Of a stretch of DNA of 64,000 nucleotides, positions 7,436 through 15,736 are shown in pieces (position 1 is the stretch's first letter; every line of letters starts with the position of its first letter). The stretch is taken from NCBI GenBank assembly GCA_017549285.1, contig JAFYVE010000027.1, positions 1 through 64,000 on the forward strand. Reading direction: 5' to 3'. The stretch is from Clostridia bacterium (GTDB lineage: Bacteria > Bacillota > Clostridia > Oscillospirales > Acutalibacteraceae). A model generated the notes under the pieces. It saw only the letters and a program-made list of their open reading frames with translations. It made no database searches and was not told where the DNA came from. A program made the position numbers and the translations under genes.

Positions 7436-9115
7436 ATGGCTAATTGTCTGACTCTCAAAAAATCAAACTGCAAGAATTGCTATAAATGTATCCGCCATTG
7501 TCCCGTAAAGGCAATACGTTTTTCAGGCAATCAGGCTCATATTATAGGTAATGAATGTATTCTCTGCGGACAGTGTTTCGTTGTCTGCCCTCAGAACGCA
7601 AAGGAAATCGTTGATGAAACAGAGAAGGTAAAAGTTCTTCTTCAGTCAGGTGACCCGGTTATTGTTTCTCTTGCACCTTCATTTATTGCGAACTATGACG
7701 GCGTAGGTATCAACTCAATGAGAAAAGCCCTCAAAAAACTCGGCTTTTACGATGTTGAAGAAACAGCAATCGGTGCAACAATAGTCAAGAATGAATATGA
7801 AAGAATGATTGCTGAAGAAGAAAGAGATGTCATCATTTCTTCATGTTGTCATTCAATTAATCTTCTTATCCAGAAGCATTACCCCTCAGCGCTTCCTTAT
7901 CTTGCTGATGTTGTTTCACCTATGCAGGCACACTGCAACGATATAAAACAGCGTTTTCCTAAGGCAAAAACTGTATTCGTCGGACCTTGCGTTGCAAAAA
8001 AGGATGAGGCAGAGCATTATGCGGGTATTGTTGACGCCGTACTTACTTTTGAAGAGCTTACAGAGTGGCTCAAATTCGAAAATATCGAACTTGAACAGGA
8101 AATAGATAATGATATCTGTTCACGTGCAAGATTTTTCCCTACAACGGGCGGTGTGCTCAAGACTATGGCTCAGGAGAATACAGGATTTTCATATCTTGCT
8201 CTTGACGGTGTTGAAAACTGTATCGCAGCCCTCAAGGATATTGAAAGCGGTAAAATCCACAATTGTTTCATTGAAATGTCTGCCTGCGTAGGCAGTTGTA
8301 TGGGCGGTCCGGTTATGGAAAAATACCACCATACGGAAACAGTCAGAGATTATATCACAATCACAAAATATGCAGGTGCAAAGGACTTTGAGGTTTCTCA
8401 GCCCAAAACAATTCAGCTCAAGAAGCATTTTGAATTCATCGAACAGCGTTCACCTCAGCCCTCTGAGTATGAAATTAACAATGTTCTCCGTCAGATGGGT
8501 AAATTCAAGCCCTCTCAGGAGCTCAACTGCGGTTCCTGCGGATATAACACCTGCCGTGAGAAGGCTGTTGCCATCATTCAGGGCAAGGCAGAAATCTCAA
8601 TGTGTCTTCCTTTCCTCAAGGATAAGGCAGAAAGCTTTTCAGATACTATCGTAAACAGTTCTCCCAACGGACTTATTGTTCTCAATGATCAGCTTGAAGT
8701 TCAGCAGATCAATAAATCTGCAAGGGATATTATGAATATCCGTTATGCTTCCGATGTTCTCGGAACTCAGGTTATAAGAATCCTTGATCCCGCCCCTTTT
8801 ATGAAAGTCCGTGATACGGGAATGGGTATTTACAACGAGCGTGTATATTTTGCGGAATACAAGCGTTATGTTGAACAGACAATCGTTTATGACCGTGATT
8901 CAAGACTTCTTGTCGGCATTCTCCGTGATATTACTGATGAACAGCACGAAAGAGAAAAGAAAGAAAACATCAGCAGACAGACTGTTGAGGTAGCCGATAA
9001 GGTTGTTGAAAAACAGATGCGTATCGTTCAGGAAATCGCTTCGCTTCTCGGTGAAACAGCCGCTGAAACAAAAATTGCTCTTGCAAAGCTGAAGGAGTCA
9101 ATTACCAATGAATGA
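7436..9115 (+). CDS. hydS: Sensory-type [FeFe] hydrogenase with PAS domain, HydS
   Basis: A 559-residue [FeFe]-hydrogenase-like protein with a C-terminal PAS domain. Two N-terminal 4Fe-4S motifs (Cys12/15/18/22 and 41/44/47/51) feed an H-cluster domain with altered signatures: L1 SSCCHS (Cys137-138, His where catalytic enzymes have Pro), L2 GPCVAKK (Cys185) and L3 SACVGSCMGGP (Cys284, Cys288). All four cluster-ligating cysteines are kept. A further four-cysteine 4Fe-4S motif (365, 368, 373, 390; CGSCGYNTC type) leads into PAS (about 400-500) and a helical, probably coiled-coil tail. This is the architecture of group C, putative H2-sensing hydrogenases. The phosphatase gene starts 8 bp inside its 3' end, which implies translational coupling and a shared signalling role. 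Output mechanism unknown. Confidence 0.88.
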   Translation: MANCLTLKKSNCKNCYKCIRHCPVKAIRFSGNQAHIIGNECILCGQCFVVCPQNAKEIVDETEKVKVLLQSGDPVIVSLAPSFIANYDGVGINSMRKALKKLGFYDVEETAIGATIVKNEYERMIAEEERDVIISSCCHSINLLIQKHYPSALPYLADVVSPMQAHCNDIKQRFPKAKTVFVGPCVAKKDEAEHYAGIVDAVLTFEELTEWLKFENIELEQEIDNDICSRARFFPTTGGVLKTMAQENTGFSYLALDGVENCIAALKDIESGKIHNCFIEMSACVGSCMGGPVMEKYHHTETVRDYITITKYAGAKDFEVSQPKTIQLKKHFEFIEQRSPQPSEYEINNVLRQMGKFKPSQELNCGSCGYNTCREKAVAIIQGKAEISMCLPFLKDKAESFSDTIVNSSPNGLIVLNDQLEVQQINKSARDIMNIRYASDVLGTQVIRILDPAPFMKVRDTGMGIYNERVYFAEYKRYVEQTIVYDRDSRLLVGILRDITDEQHEREKKENISRQTVEVADKVVEKQMRIVQEIASLLGETAAETKIALAKLKESITNE

Positions 9116-10280
9116 TTTATGTGCTGATATCGGATATAAAAGTATAAATCATCACGGTGAAGAGCTTTGCGGAGACCACGTTGATATAGTTGAGCCGAGT
9201 GATGAGTCTACTGTTATTGTGCTGTCAGACGGTCTCGGAAGTGGTGTAAAAGCAAGTATTCTCTCTACTCTTACATCAAAAATTATATCAACAATGCTCG
9301 CAGAAGGATTGTCACTTGAAGAATGTGTTGAAACAATTGCAGCAACTCTGCCCGTTTGTTCTGTCAGAGGCGTTGCATATTCAACATTCACAATCATTCA
9401 CCTCAAAAACAATCAGACTGCTGAGCTTATTCAGTACGATAATCCTCACGCGATTATTATCCGTGATGAAAAAAACTGGGATTACCCCAAAACAGAAATG
9501 AATATCGGCGGTAAGAAGATATTCAAATCTGTTATAAATCTTCAGGAAAATGACGTATTCGTTGCGATGAGTGACGGGTGTCCCCACGCAGGAATCGGTA
9601 TTTCCTATAATTTCGGCTGGAAAAGGGAAGACATAATCGATTTTATCGAAACTCTTATTCCTGCCGGCTACACAGCAAAAACACTTTCAACAATGCTTGT
9701 TGATGAATGTGATAAACTTTATGGTCACAAGCCGGGTGACGATGCTACAGCCTGCGTTGTCAGAATCAGAAAGAGAGTGCCGATGAATATGCTCTTCGGT
9801 CCTCCCTCAAACCGTGACGATGCAGACAGAATGATGTCTCTCTTCTTCTCCAAAGAAGGCAAACACATCATCTGCGGCGGTACAACATCATCAATTGCTG
9901 CAAAATTCTTAAGAAAGCCGCTCAAACCTACTCTGAATTTCGAGCAGAGTGATGTTCCGCCTATTGCTGAGCTTGAGGGGGTTGACCTCGTAACAGAAGG
10001 CGTTATCACAGTCAACAAAGTGGTTGAATATGCTGAGGACTACCTCGGTGAAAACATATTTTATGAGCATTGGAGCTTCAAGAAAGACGGTGCGTCACTT
10101 ATATGCCGTCTGCTGTTTGAAGAGGCAACCGATATTAATTTCTATGTCGGACGTGCAATCAACCCTGCTCATCAGAATCCTGACCTGCCCATTAACTTCA
10201 ATATCAAAATGAATCTTGTTACAGAGCTTTCAAAGTCTCTGAAAAAAATGGGTAAGAGGATTAAAGTAAGTTATTTCTAA
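9108..10280 (+). CDS. PP2C/SpoIIE-type protein phosphatase
   Basis: A 390-residue serine/threonine phosphatase of the PP2C/SpoIIE family. The metal-binding aspartates are visible in VLSDGLGSG (Asp41), the MSDGC segment (about 155) and GDDATACVV (about 210). The last 170 residues (from about NMLFGPP) form an additional domain that I do not recognise. These enzymes usually reverse protein phosphorylation in switches controlling anti-anti-sigma or other regulators. The start overlaps hydS by 8 bp, so the two are translationally coupled. Together with the APH-fold kinase upstream it could form an opposing pair read out by HydS, but the substrate is not evident. It is followed by hydA2 after 12 bp. 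Confidence 0.82.
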   Translation: MNDLCADIGYKSINHHGEELCGDHVDIVEPSDESTVIVLSDGLGSGVKASILSTLTSKIISTMLAEGLSLEECVETIAATLPVCSVRGVAYSTFTIIHLKNNQTAELIQYDNPHAIIIRDEKNWDYPKTEMNIGGKKIFKSVINLQENDVFVAMSDGCPHAGIGISYNFGWKREDIIDFIETLIPAGYTAKTLSTMLVDECDKLYGHKPGDDATACVVRIRKRVPMNMLFGPPSNRDDADRMMSLFFSKEGKHIICGGTTSSIAAKFLRKPLKPTLNFEQSDVPPIAELEGVDLVTEGVITVNKVVEYAEDYLGENIFYEHWSFKKDGASLICRLLFEEATDINFYVGRAINPAHQNPDLPINFNIKMNLVTELSKSLKKMGKRIKVSYF

Positions 10281-10292
10281 GGAGTGTTCAAT

Positions 10293-11714
10293 ATGAGAAA
10301 ATTTGATACCAAAGTTCAGTATCTTAAATATAAAGTTCTGCGTCAGGTAGCTCACGAGGCATGGAATGACACGCTTCTTCAGAATCTTATTGACATTCCC
10401 CAGCAGATTGTTCCCGGAAAAACATCAACAATGCGTTGCTGCGTTTATAAAGAACGTGCAATCCTTGGAGAACGTGTTAAGCTTGCTATGGGCGGTGACA
10501 AAGAAAACCCAAATGTTATTGAGGTCATCGATATTGCTTGTGACGAATGTCCTGCCGCAGGTTATGAAGTAACTGATTCCTGCCGTGGCTGTCTTGCTCA
10601 CAGATGTGAAGATGTTTGTAAGCGTGGTGCAATTTCATTTGACCACAACCACGTGGCACATATTGACAAGTCAAAGTGTGTTGAATGCGGTCAGTGTGCA
10701 AAGGTCTGTCCCTTTGCTGCTATCGTCAATCGCAAGCGTCCCTGTCAGATTGCATGTAAGGTAAAGGCAATCTCGATCAATGACGACAATGCTGCTAAAA
10801 TTGACAACGACAAGTGTATTCAGTGTGGTGCATGTGTATATCAGTGTCCCTTCGGTGCAATCAGCGATAAATCATATATCCTTAATGTTATTGATATACT
10901 TAAAAAAAGTCAGAACAATGAAAATTATAAGGTTTATGCTGTTGTTGCTCCCTCAATTTCAAGTCAGTTTACCTATGCAAAGCTCGGTCAGGTAATCACA
11001 GGTCTTAAAAAGCTCGGATTCTATACTGTTGTTGAAGCGGCTCTCGGTGCAGATATGGTTGCTATGAGTGAAGCCAAGGAACTTTCAGAAAAGGAATTCC
11101 TTACAAGCTCCTGTTGCCCTGCATTCGTTCAGTATATCAAGTCTGCATTCCCCTCACTCGTTCCTTATATTTCACATAACCTGTCACCTATGGCTATGCT
11201 CGCAAAATATATCAAGGAAACAAGTGAAAATGCAAAAGTTGTATTCATAGGACCCTGTACTGCAAAGAAAGCAGAAGCACAGCTTGAAACAGTCAAGCCC
11301 TATGTTGATGCTGTTCTTACATTTGAAGAGCTTCAGGCACTTTATGACAGCAAGGATATTGATATTACAACTCTTTCTGAAGATGTTCTTGACAATGCAT
11401 CATATTTCGGCAGAATCTTTGCCCGTTCAGGCGGTCTGTCAGATGCAGTCGTTCAGGCTCTCACCGAACAGAAAATAGAATTCAATGTAAAACCTGCAGT
11501 ATGCGACGGCATTGAAGCCTGCAAAGTTGCTCTTCTCAAAAAGAGCAAGAATGTTCTTGATGCAAACTTTATTGAAGGTATGGCTTGTACAGGCGGATGT
11601 ATTGGTGGTGCAGGATGTCTTACACACGGTGAAAAGAACAAATCAGAAGTTGACAAATATGGCAAAGAAGCTCTTGAAAAAACAATCAGTGATGCCGTAT
11701 CGGTTCTTAAATAA
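10293..11714 (+). CDS. hydA2: [FeFe] hydrogenase, catalytic type, HydA2
   Basis: A 473-residue [FeFe] hydrogenase, expected to make or use H2 with ferredoxin in the cytosol. The N-terminal part is cysteine-rich (Cys49-50, 83, 86, 97, 100, 105, 109). Two 4Fe-4S ferredoxin motifs follow (CVECGQCAKVCP, 129-139; CIQCGACVYQCP, 175-185). H-cluster motifs are L1 TSSCCPAF (Cys274-275), L2 GPCTAKK (Cys322) and L3 MACTGGCIGGAGC (Cys432, 436), with all four ligands present. The ATG at 10293 has GGAG eight bases upstream; a GTG nine bases earlier lies inside that site. This is the last gene of the Rex-controlled unit, followed by a terminator. The family resembles the non-bifurcating, ferredoxin-dependent HydA2 of Ruminococcus albus. 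Confidence 0.9.
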   Translation: MRKFDTKVQYLKYKVLRQVAHEAWNDTLLQNLIDIPQQIVPGKTSTMRCCVYKERAILGERVKLAMGGDKENPNVIEVIDIACDECPAAGYEVTDSCRGCLAHRCEDVCKRGAISFDHNHVAHIDKSKCVECGQCAKVCPFAAIVNRKRPCQIACKVKAISINDDNAAKIDNDKCIQCGACVYQCPFGAISDKSYILNVIDILKKSQNNENYKVYAVVAPSISSQFTYAKLGQVITGLKKLGFYTVVEAALGADMVAMSEAKELSEKEFLTSSCCPAFVQYIKSAFPSLVPYISHNLSPMAMLAKYIKETSENAKVVFIGPCTAKKAEAQLETVKPYVDAVLTFEELQALYDSKDIDITTLSEDVLDNASYFGRIFARSGGLSDAVVQALTEQKIEFNVKPAVCDGIEACKVALLKKSKNVLDANFIEGMACTGGCIGGAGCLTHGEKNKSEVDKYGKEALEKTISDAVSVLK

Positions 11715-11753
11715 TAAAGACTTCTTTTTTTATACTTTATCTTTCCAATCAAT

Positions 11754-11793
11754 ACAGAAACCGACGGGGTAAACGTCGGTTTCTGTGTTTTTA
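11754..11793 (+). terminator. Terminator of the rex-adhE-hydrogenase unit
   Basis: A perfect 13-bp stem ACAGAAACCGACG / CGTCGGTTTCTGT with a 7-base loop, followed by GTTTTTAT. It closes the run of genes from rex to hydA2. Confidence 0.9.
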
Positions 11794-11795
11794 TA

Positions 11796-11824
11796 TTGAA
11801 TAAATGAGCAGAAATGTGTATAAT
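11796..11824 (+). promoter_or_regulatory. Promoter of P-loop kinase gene
   Basis: TTGAAT at 11796-11801, 17-bp spacer and TATAAT at 11819-11824, directly after the terminator. Confidence 0.6.
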
Positions 11825-11858
11825 CAATTATAAAAGTAAAAAAGAAGAGAGAATAAAT

Positions 11859-12440
11859 ATGAGAAAATCAGATGAAATGGCAGAGCTTTTTTCTGTAATT
11901 GATAAACTGCCTGAAAAATGTTCATTGACACTTGTTATTGAGGGGCCGAGCGCATCGGGAAAGACTACACTTTCTGAAATGCTCAGAGAAAAATATAATT
12001 GCACCGTATTTCATATGGATGACTTCTTTTTAAGACCTGAGCAGAGAACACCTGAACGATATGCAGAGGTCGGCGGCAATCTTGACCGTGAACGTTTCCT
12101 TGAAGATGTTCTTATTCCTCTGAAGAAAGGCGAAAATATAAATTACAGAAGGTTTGACTGCTCTCAAATGAAACTTCTTGAACCAGTTGTAATAAAACCG
12201 CAGAAATTAACGGTTATTGAAGGGGTGTATTCAATGCATCCCGCATTTTCAGGGTATTATGACCTTTCTGTTTTTCTTGATATCAATTCTGAGCTTCAGA
12301 AAGAACGTATAATGAAAAGAAATACTCCCGAAAAGGCTGAACGCTTTTTCAATGAATGGATACCGATTGAGAATAAGTATTTTTCAGGGACGGATGTAAA
12401 GAGCAGATGTGATTTTTGTATAAAAATAATGAATGAATGA
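11859..12440 (+). CDS. Uridine kinase-like P-loop protein
   Basis: A 193-residue P-loop kinase of the uridine kinase/phosphoribulokinase-like family. The Walker A motif GPSASGKTT lies at about residues 29-37, followed by HMDDFFL (substrate-binding aspartates) and VIEGVYSMHP. Related proteins phosphorylate nucleosides, pantothenate or other small hydroxyl compounds; substrate is not decidable here. The start at 11859 (MRKSDEM) is preceded by AGAAGAGAG; an upstream in-frame ATG has no ribosome binding site. It forms a single-gene unit with its own promoter between the hydrogenase cluster and the GH13 gene. Confidence 0.7.
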   Translation: MRKSDEMAELFSVIDKLPEKCSLTLVIEGPSASGKTTLSEMLREKYNCTVFHMDDFFLRPEQRTPERYAEVGGNLDRERFLEDVLIPLKKGENINYRRFDCSQMKLLEPVVIKPQKLTVIEGVYSMHPAFSGYYDLSVFLDINSELQKERIMKRNTPEKAERFFNEWIPIENKYFSGTDVKSRCDFCIKIMNE

Positions 12441-12458
12441 TAATTTTTTTTAATTCTA

Positions 12459-12487
12459 TTGTTTTATTTTTATCTGTCTGTTATAAT
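12459..12487 (+). promoter_or_regulatory. Promoter of GH13 gene
   Basis: TTGTTT at 12459-12464, 17-bp spacer and TATAAT at 12482-12487, 44 bp before the start codon. Confidence 0.55.
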
Positions 12488-12531
12488 AAAAGAAATAAAC
12501 AAAACTACTTAACCGAGAGGGGTTTTTTGAA

Positions 12532-14196
12532 ATGGAAAAGACAAGATGGTATAAAGACGCTGTATGTTATCAGATATGGCCCCGTTCATTCTGTGACGGC
12601 AACGGCGACGGTATAGGTGACCTTGAGGGTGTTCTTTCAAAACTTGATTATCTTCAGGATCTCGGTATAAATTGTATCTGGTTCTCACCTCTGTACTGTT
12701 CACCGAATGCAGATATGGGTTATGATATTTCAGACTACAGAAATATTTCTCCTGATTACGGTGACAACGAGCTTTTTAAGAAGGTTCTTGATGAAGCACA
12801 TAAGCGTGGTATAAAAGTTATTATGGACCTTGTTGTAAACCATACATCAGACGAGCACGAATGGTTTGTAAATGGTATTGATAAGAACAGCAAGTACCAC
12901 GATTATTATCATTGGTATGACGGCAAGGGCAAGAAGAATCCCAATAACTGGTCATCACTTTTTGAAGGCAAGGCATGGGAATATAATAAGGATAATAACC
13001 AGTATTATCTTCACCTTTTCTCAAAGAAACAGCCCGACCTTAAAATGGAAAATCCTGAAGTCCGTAAGGAAGTAAAGGAAATTATGAAATACTGGCTCGA
13101 TATGGGTGTTGACGGCTTCCGTGAAGACGTTATCACATTCACATCAAAGAGAGACGGTCTTCCCAACGGTTTCCCCATTCCTCAGGCTTGCGGTATGGAG
13201 CATTATAAAGACGGTCCCCGTATTCACGAATTCCTTTCTGAATTCAGAGAAGTTCTTGATGATTACGATTGCTTCGTAGTCGGTGAAGCACCTCTTATGA
13301 CTCCCAAGAATGCTCTTAAATACATCGAAGAAAAGCCCGGTCAGGAGCTTGATATGATGTTCCACTTCCAGCATATGGAAGCTGACTGTATCTTTATGGA
13401 TTGTCTTAACAAGCCTTTCAGCCTCAAACAGCTCAAGAAAGTTTTCACTAACTGGCAGGAAGCTCTTGACGGCAAGGCTTGGAATGCACTTTATATGGAA
13501 AATCACGACCATCCCCGTATTATCAACCGTTACGGCAGCGTTGAATACAGAGAAGAAAGTGCAAAGTCAATCGCAAACTCATATATGCTTCAGTGCGGTA
13601 CGCCATTCGTGTATCAGGGACAGGAGCTCGGTATGATTAATATCGACCTTCCCAATGTTGAAGATTATCAGGATATCTTTGCAGTCAATAACTCAAAAAC
13701 ACTCAAACTCCTCGGTTTCTCTGATGCAAAGGTCGAGGAAAGACTCAAGACTTCAAGCCGAGGCAATGCAAGAACTCCCGTTCAGTGGGACGATACCGAT
13801 AACGCAGGTTTCACAACAGGCACACCCTGGATGCCCGTTAACCCCTCTTATAAAGACGGTATAAATGCAAAGGCTGAAATTGCAGACCCCAACTCAGTTT
13901 ATAATCATTATAAGGCTCTTATTAAGTTCCGCAAGGAAAATCCCATTGCTGTTTACGGTAAATATAAGGAATATATGAAGTCAAGCAAGGAGCTTTATGT
14001 TTACGAAAGAACATACGAAGGCAAAAAGATGCTGGTAATCTGTTCATATTCAGATAAGGCTGCCGAATTCAAGGCTCCCGCAGGTTATGACCTTTCAAAG
14101 GGTAAAGCAATTCTCTGCAACTACGACACAAATCCTGTTTCATCAAACGGCTTCACAACAAGACCTTACGAAACAAGAGTTTACATTTTTGATTAA
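12532..14196 (+). CDS. GH13 alpha-glucosidase
   Basis: A 554-residue glycoside hydrolase of family 13, of the oligo-1,6-glucosidase/alpha-glucosidase/trehalose-6-phosphate hydrolase group. It probably cleaves glucose units from short malto- or isomalto-oligosaccharides inside the cell, since no signal peptide is present. The N-terminal WYKDAVCYQIWPRSFCDGNGDGIGD is typical. The catalytic residues are Asp199 (DGFREDV), Glu252 (VVGEAP) and Asp326 (ENHDHPR). Length is standard. AGAGGGG precedes ATG 12532. It forms its own unit with a promoter at 12459-12487 and a terminator at 14210-14240. A transporter for the substrate is not encoded next to it. Confidence 0.88.
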   Translation: MEKTRWYKDAVCYQIWPRSFCDGNGDGIGDLEGVLSKLDYLQDLGINCIWFSPLYCSPNADMGYDISDYRNISPDYGDNELFKKVLDEAHKRGIKVIMDLVVNHTSDEHEWFVNGIDKNSKYHDYYHWYDGKGKKNPNNWSSLFEGKAWEYNKDNNQYYLHLFSKKQPDLKMENPEVRKEVKEIMKYWLDMGVDGFREDVITFTSKRDGLPNGFPIPQACGMEHYKDGPRIHEFLSEFREVLDDYDCFVVGEAPLMTPKNALKYIEEKPGQELDMMFHFQHMEADCIFMDCLNKPFSLKQLKKVFTNWQEALDGKAWNALYMENHDHPRIINRYGSVEYREESAKSIANSYMLQCGTPFVYQGQELGMINIDLPNVEDYQDIFAVNNSKTLKLLGFSDAKVEERLKTSSRGNARTPVQWDDTDNAGFTTGTPWMPVNPSYKDGINAKAEIADPNSVYNHYKALIKFRKENPIAVYGKYKEYMKSSKELYVYERTYEGKKMLVICSYSDKAAEFKAPAGYDLSKGKAILCNYDTNPVSSNGFTTRPYETRVYIFD

Positions 14197-14209
14197 TTTT
14201 AATTAACAC

Positions 14210-14240
14210 ATTATCCCTGAGAAATCGGGGATAATATTTT
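14210..14240 (+). terminator. Terminator of GH13 gene
   Basis: Stem ATTATCCC / GGGGATAAT, loop about 8 bases, followed by ATTTT. Confidence 0.7.
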
Positions 14241-14267
14241 GAGCAAGGCAAATTTAAGGAGAAAAAA

Positions 14268-15419
14268 ATGTTTGTTACAGATGATATAAAATATATAGGA
14301 GTCAACGACCGTGAAATTGACCTTTTTGAAGGTCAGTATGATGTTCCTAACGGTATGGCATACAATTCCTATGCAATAATCGATGAAAAAATTGCAATAA
14401 TGGATACTGTCGATGCATCATTCGGTGATGAATGGCTCGGAAATATGAAAAATGTACTCGATGGCAGAAAACCCGATTATCTCATTATTCAGCATATGGA
14501 GCCTGACCACAGTGCGAATATTGCACGGTTTATGGATGAATACACAGATGCTGTTATTGTTTCAACTGCAAAGTCATTTATTATGATTAATCAGTTTTTC
14601 GGCACAGAATATAAAGAAAGAAGAATGATTGTTGACGAGGGTGACACTCTTGAACTCGGTAAACATTCACTCACTTTTGTGACTGCTCCCATGGTACATT
14701 GGCCTGAAGTAATGGTTACTTATGATAAGACAGATAAAGTTCTTTTTTCAGCTGATGCATTCGGTAAATTCGGCACATGGGACACAGACGAGGACTGGGC
14801 ATGTGAAGCAAGAAGATATTATTTCGGCATTGTAGGTAAATACGGTGTTCAGGCAAAGAAACTTCTTGATAAGGCTGCAGGACTTGATATTGCAATCATC
14901 TGTCCTCTTCACGGACCCGTACTGAGTGAAAATCTCGGTTATTACATCGGACTTTACAACATCTGGACAACATACGGTATTGAATCTGAGGGTACTGTTA
15001 TTGCTTATACATCTGTTTACGGCAATACAAAAAAAGCGGCTGAAATCCTTAGGGAAAAGCTGATTGAGAAAGGCTGTAAGAAGGTTGTTCTCAATGACCT
15101 TGCAAGATGCGATATGGCAGAAGCAGTTGAAGATGCTTTCCGTTACGGCAAGCTGATTCTTGCAACAACAACTTACAATTCAGATGTTTTTCCCTTTATG
15201 AGAATATTTATAAATGAACTCCACGAGAGGGGATACAAGAACAGAAAAATAGGTCTTGTTGAAAACGGCACATGGGCACCCACAGCAGCAAATGTTATGA
15301 AGAAAAAACTTGCCGATTTCAAGAATATCGAACTTGCTGAAACTGTTGTTACAATCAAATCTGCCGTAAATGATGATACTCTTGCTGCACTTGATAAATT
15401 GGCAGAGGAAATGAAATAA
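14268..15419 (+). CDS. fprA: Flavodiiron protein, FprA family
   Basis: A 383-residue A-type flavoprotein that reduces O2 (or NO) to water (or N2O), protecting oxygen-sensitive enzymes such as the hydrogenases and AdhE encoded upstream. The N-terminal metallo-beta-lactamase-like domain binds the diiron site (HMEPDH at 76-81; MVHWPE; CPLHGP). The C-terminal flavodoxin domain has the FMN phosphate loop TSVYGNTKKAAE near residue 248. AAGGAG precedes ATG 14268. The stop codon TAA (15417-15419) coincides with the first bases of a repeat element, so the transcript ends inside that element and the hairpin at 15580-15612. Electron donor is usually rubredoxin or ferredoxin; none is encoded adjacent. 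Confidence 0.92.
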   Translation: MFVTDDIKYIGVNDREIDLFEGQYDVPNGMAYNSYAIIDEKIAIMDTVDASFGDEWLGNMKNVLDGRKPDYLIIQHMEPDHSANIARFMDEYTDAVIVSTAKSFIMINQFFGTEYKERRMIVDEGDTLELGKHSLTFVTAPMVHWPEVMVTYDKTDKVLFSADAFGKFGTWDTDEDWACEARRYYFGIVGKYGVQAKKLLDKAAGLDIAIICPLHGPVLSENLGYYIGLYNIWTTYGIESEGTVIAYTSVYGNTKKAAEILREKLIEKGCKKVVLNDLARCDMAEAVEDAFRYGKLILATTTYNSDVFPFMRIFINELHERGYKNRKIGLVENGTWAPTAANVMKKKLADFKNIELAETVVTIKSAVNDDTLAALDKLAEEMK

Positions 15420-15560
15420 ACAATAATTTGCAGAGCCAATTAACAATGTACAATGTACAATTTACAATGTACAATGATTTCAGGAAAAACAAATTATGTA
15501 GGGACCGATGTGGGCATCGGTCCCTACACATTATTTTATCAGCCCGATAAATTCTGATTT
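15417..15560 (-). repeat. TIR element, copy R1
   Basis: A 144-bp element in minus orientation. The left end TAAACAATAATTTG begins at the fprA stop codon; the right end is CCCGATAAATTCTGATTT. Inside are a run of TACAATGTACAATTTAC-type short repeats (15443-15474) and a perfect 14-bp hairpin TGTAGGGACCGATG/CATCGGTCCCTACA (15497-15528). The inner order matches the right half of copy R5 (53858-54132) in reverse. Confidence 0.8.
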
Positions 15561-15579
15561 GTTAACAAAAAATCCCGTG

Positions 15580-15612
15580 CAGGAACGACTCTTTTCGTTC
15601 CTGTTTTTTTTA
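15580..15612 (+). terminator. Terminator after fprA and element R1
   Basis: Stem CAGGAACGA / TCGTTCCTG followed by TTTTTTTTAATTTTTTT. Confidence 0.85.
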
Positions 15613-15631
15613 ATTTTTTTCAATTTATCTC

Positions 15632-15660
15632 TTGACAAACCCGGATGACAGATGTATAAT
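15632..15660 (+). promoter_or_regulatory. Perfect sigma-A promoter of symporter operon
   Basis: TTGACA at 15632-15637, 17-bp spacer, TATAAT at 15655-15660: both hexamers match consensus exactly. Confidence 0.85.
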
Positions 15661-15682
15661 ACAGTCAAAATCCTTCATTGCT

Positions 15683-15722
15683 ATAAAGTAATAAAGTATT
15701 AAAGCATTAAAGTAATGAAATA
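15683..15722 (+). repeat. 8-bp tandem repeats in 5' leader of symporter gene
   Basis: Five successive 8-bp units, ATAAAGTA, ATAAAGTA, TTAAAGCA, TTAAAGTA, ATGAAATA, lie between the promoter and the AAAGGAG ribosome binding site. Confidence 0.7.
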
Positions 15723-15736
15723 AAGGAGAGATTTTT

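Noticed and set aside
15559-15571. TTGTTAACAA palindrome after fprA as a Rex site
   Set aside because: The half-sites lack the four-base spacer of Rex operators and the site lies downstream of the gene, before a terminator.
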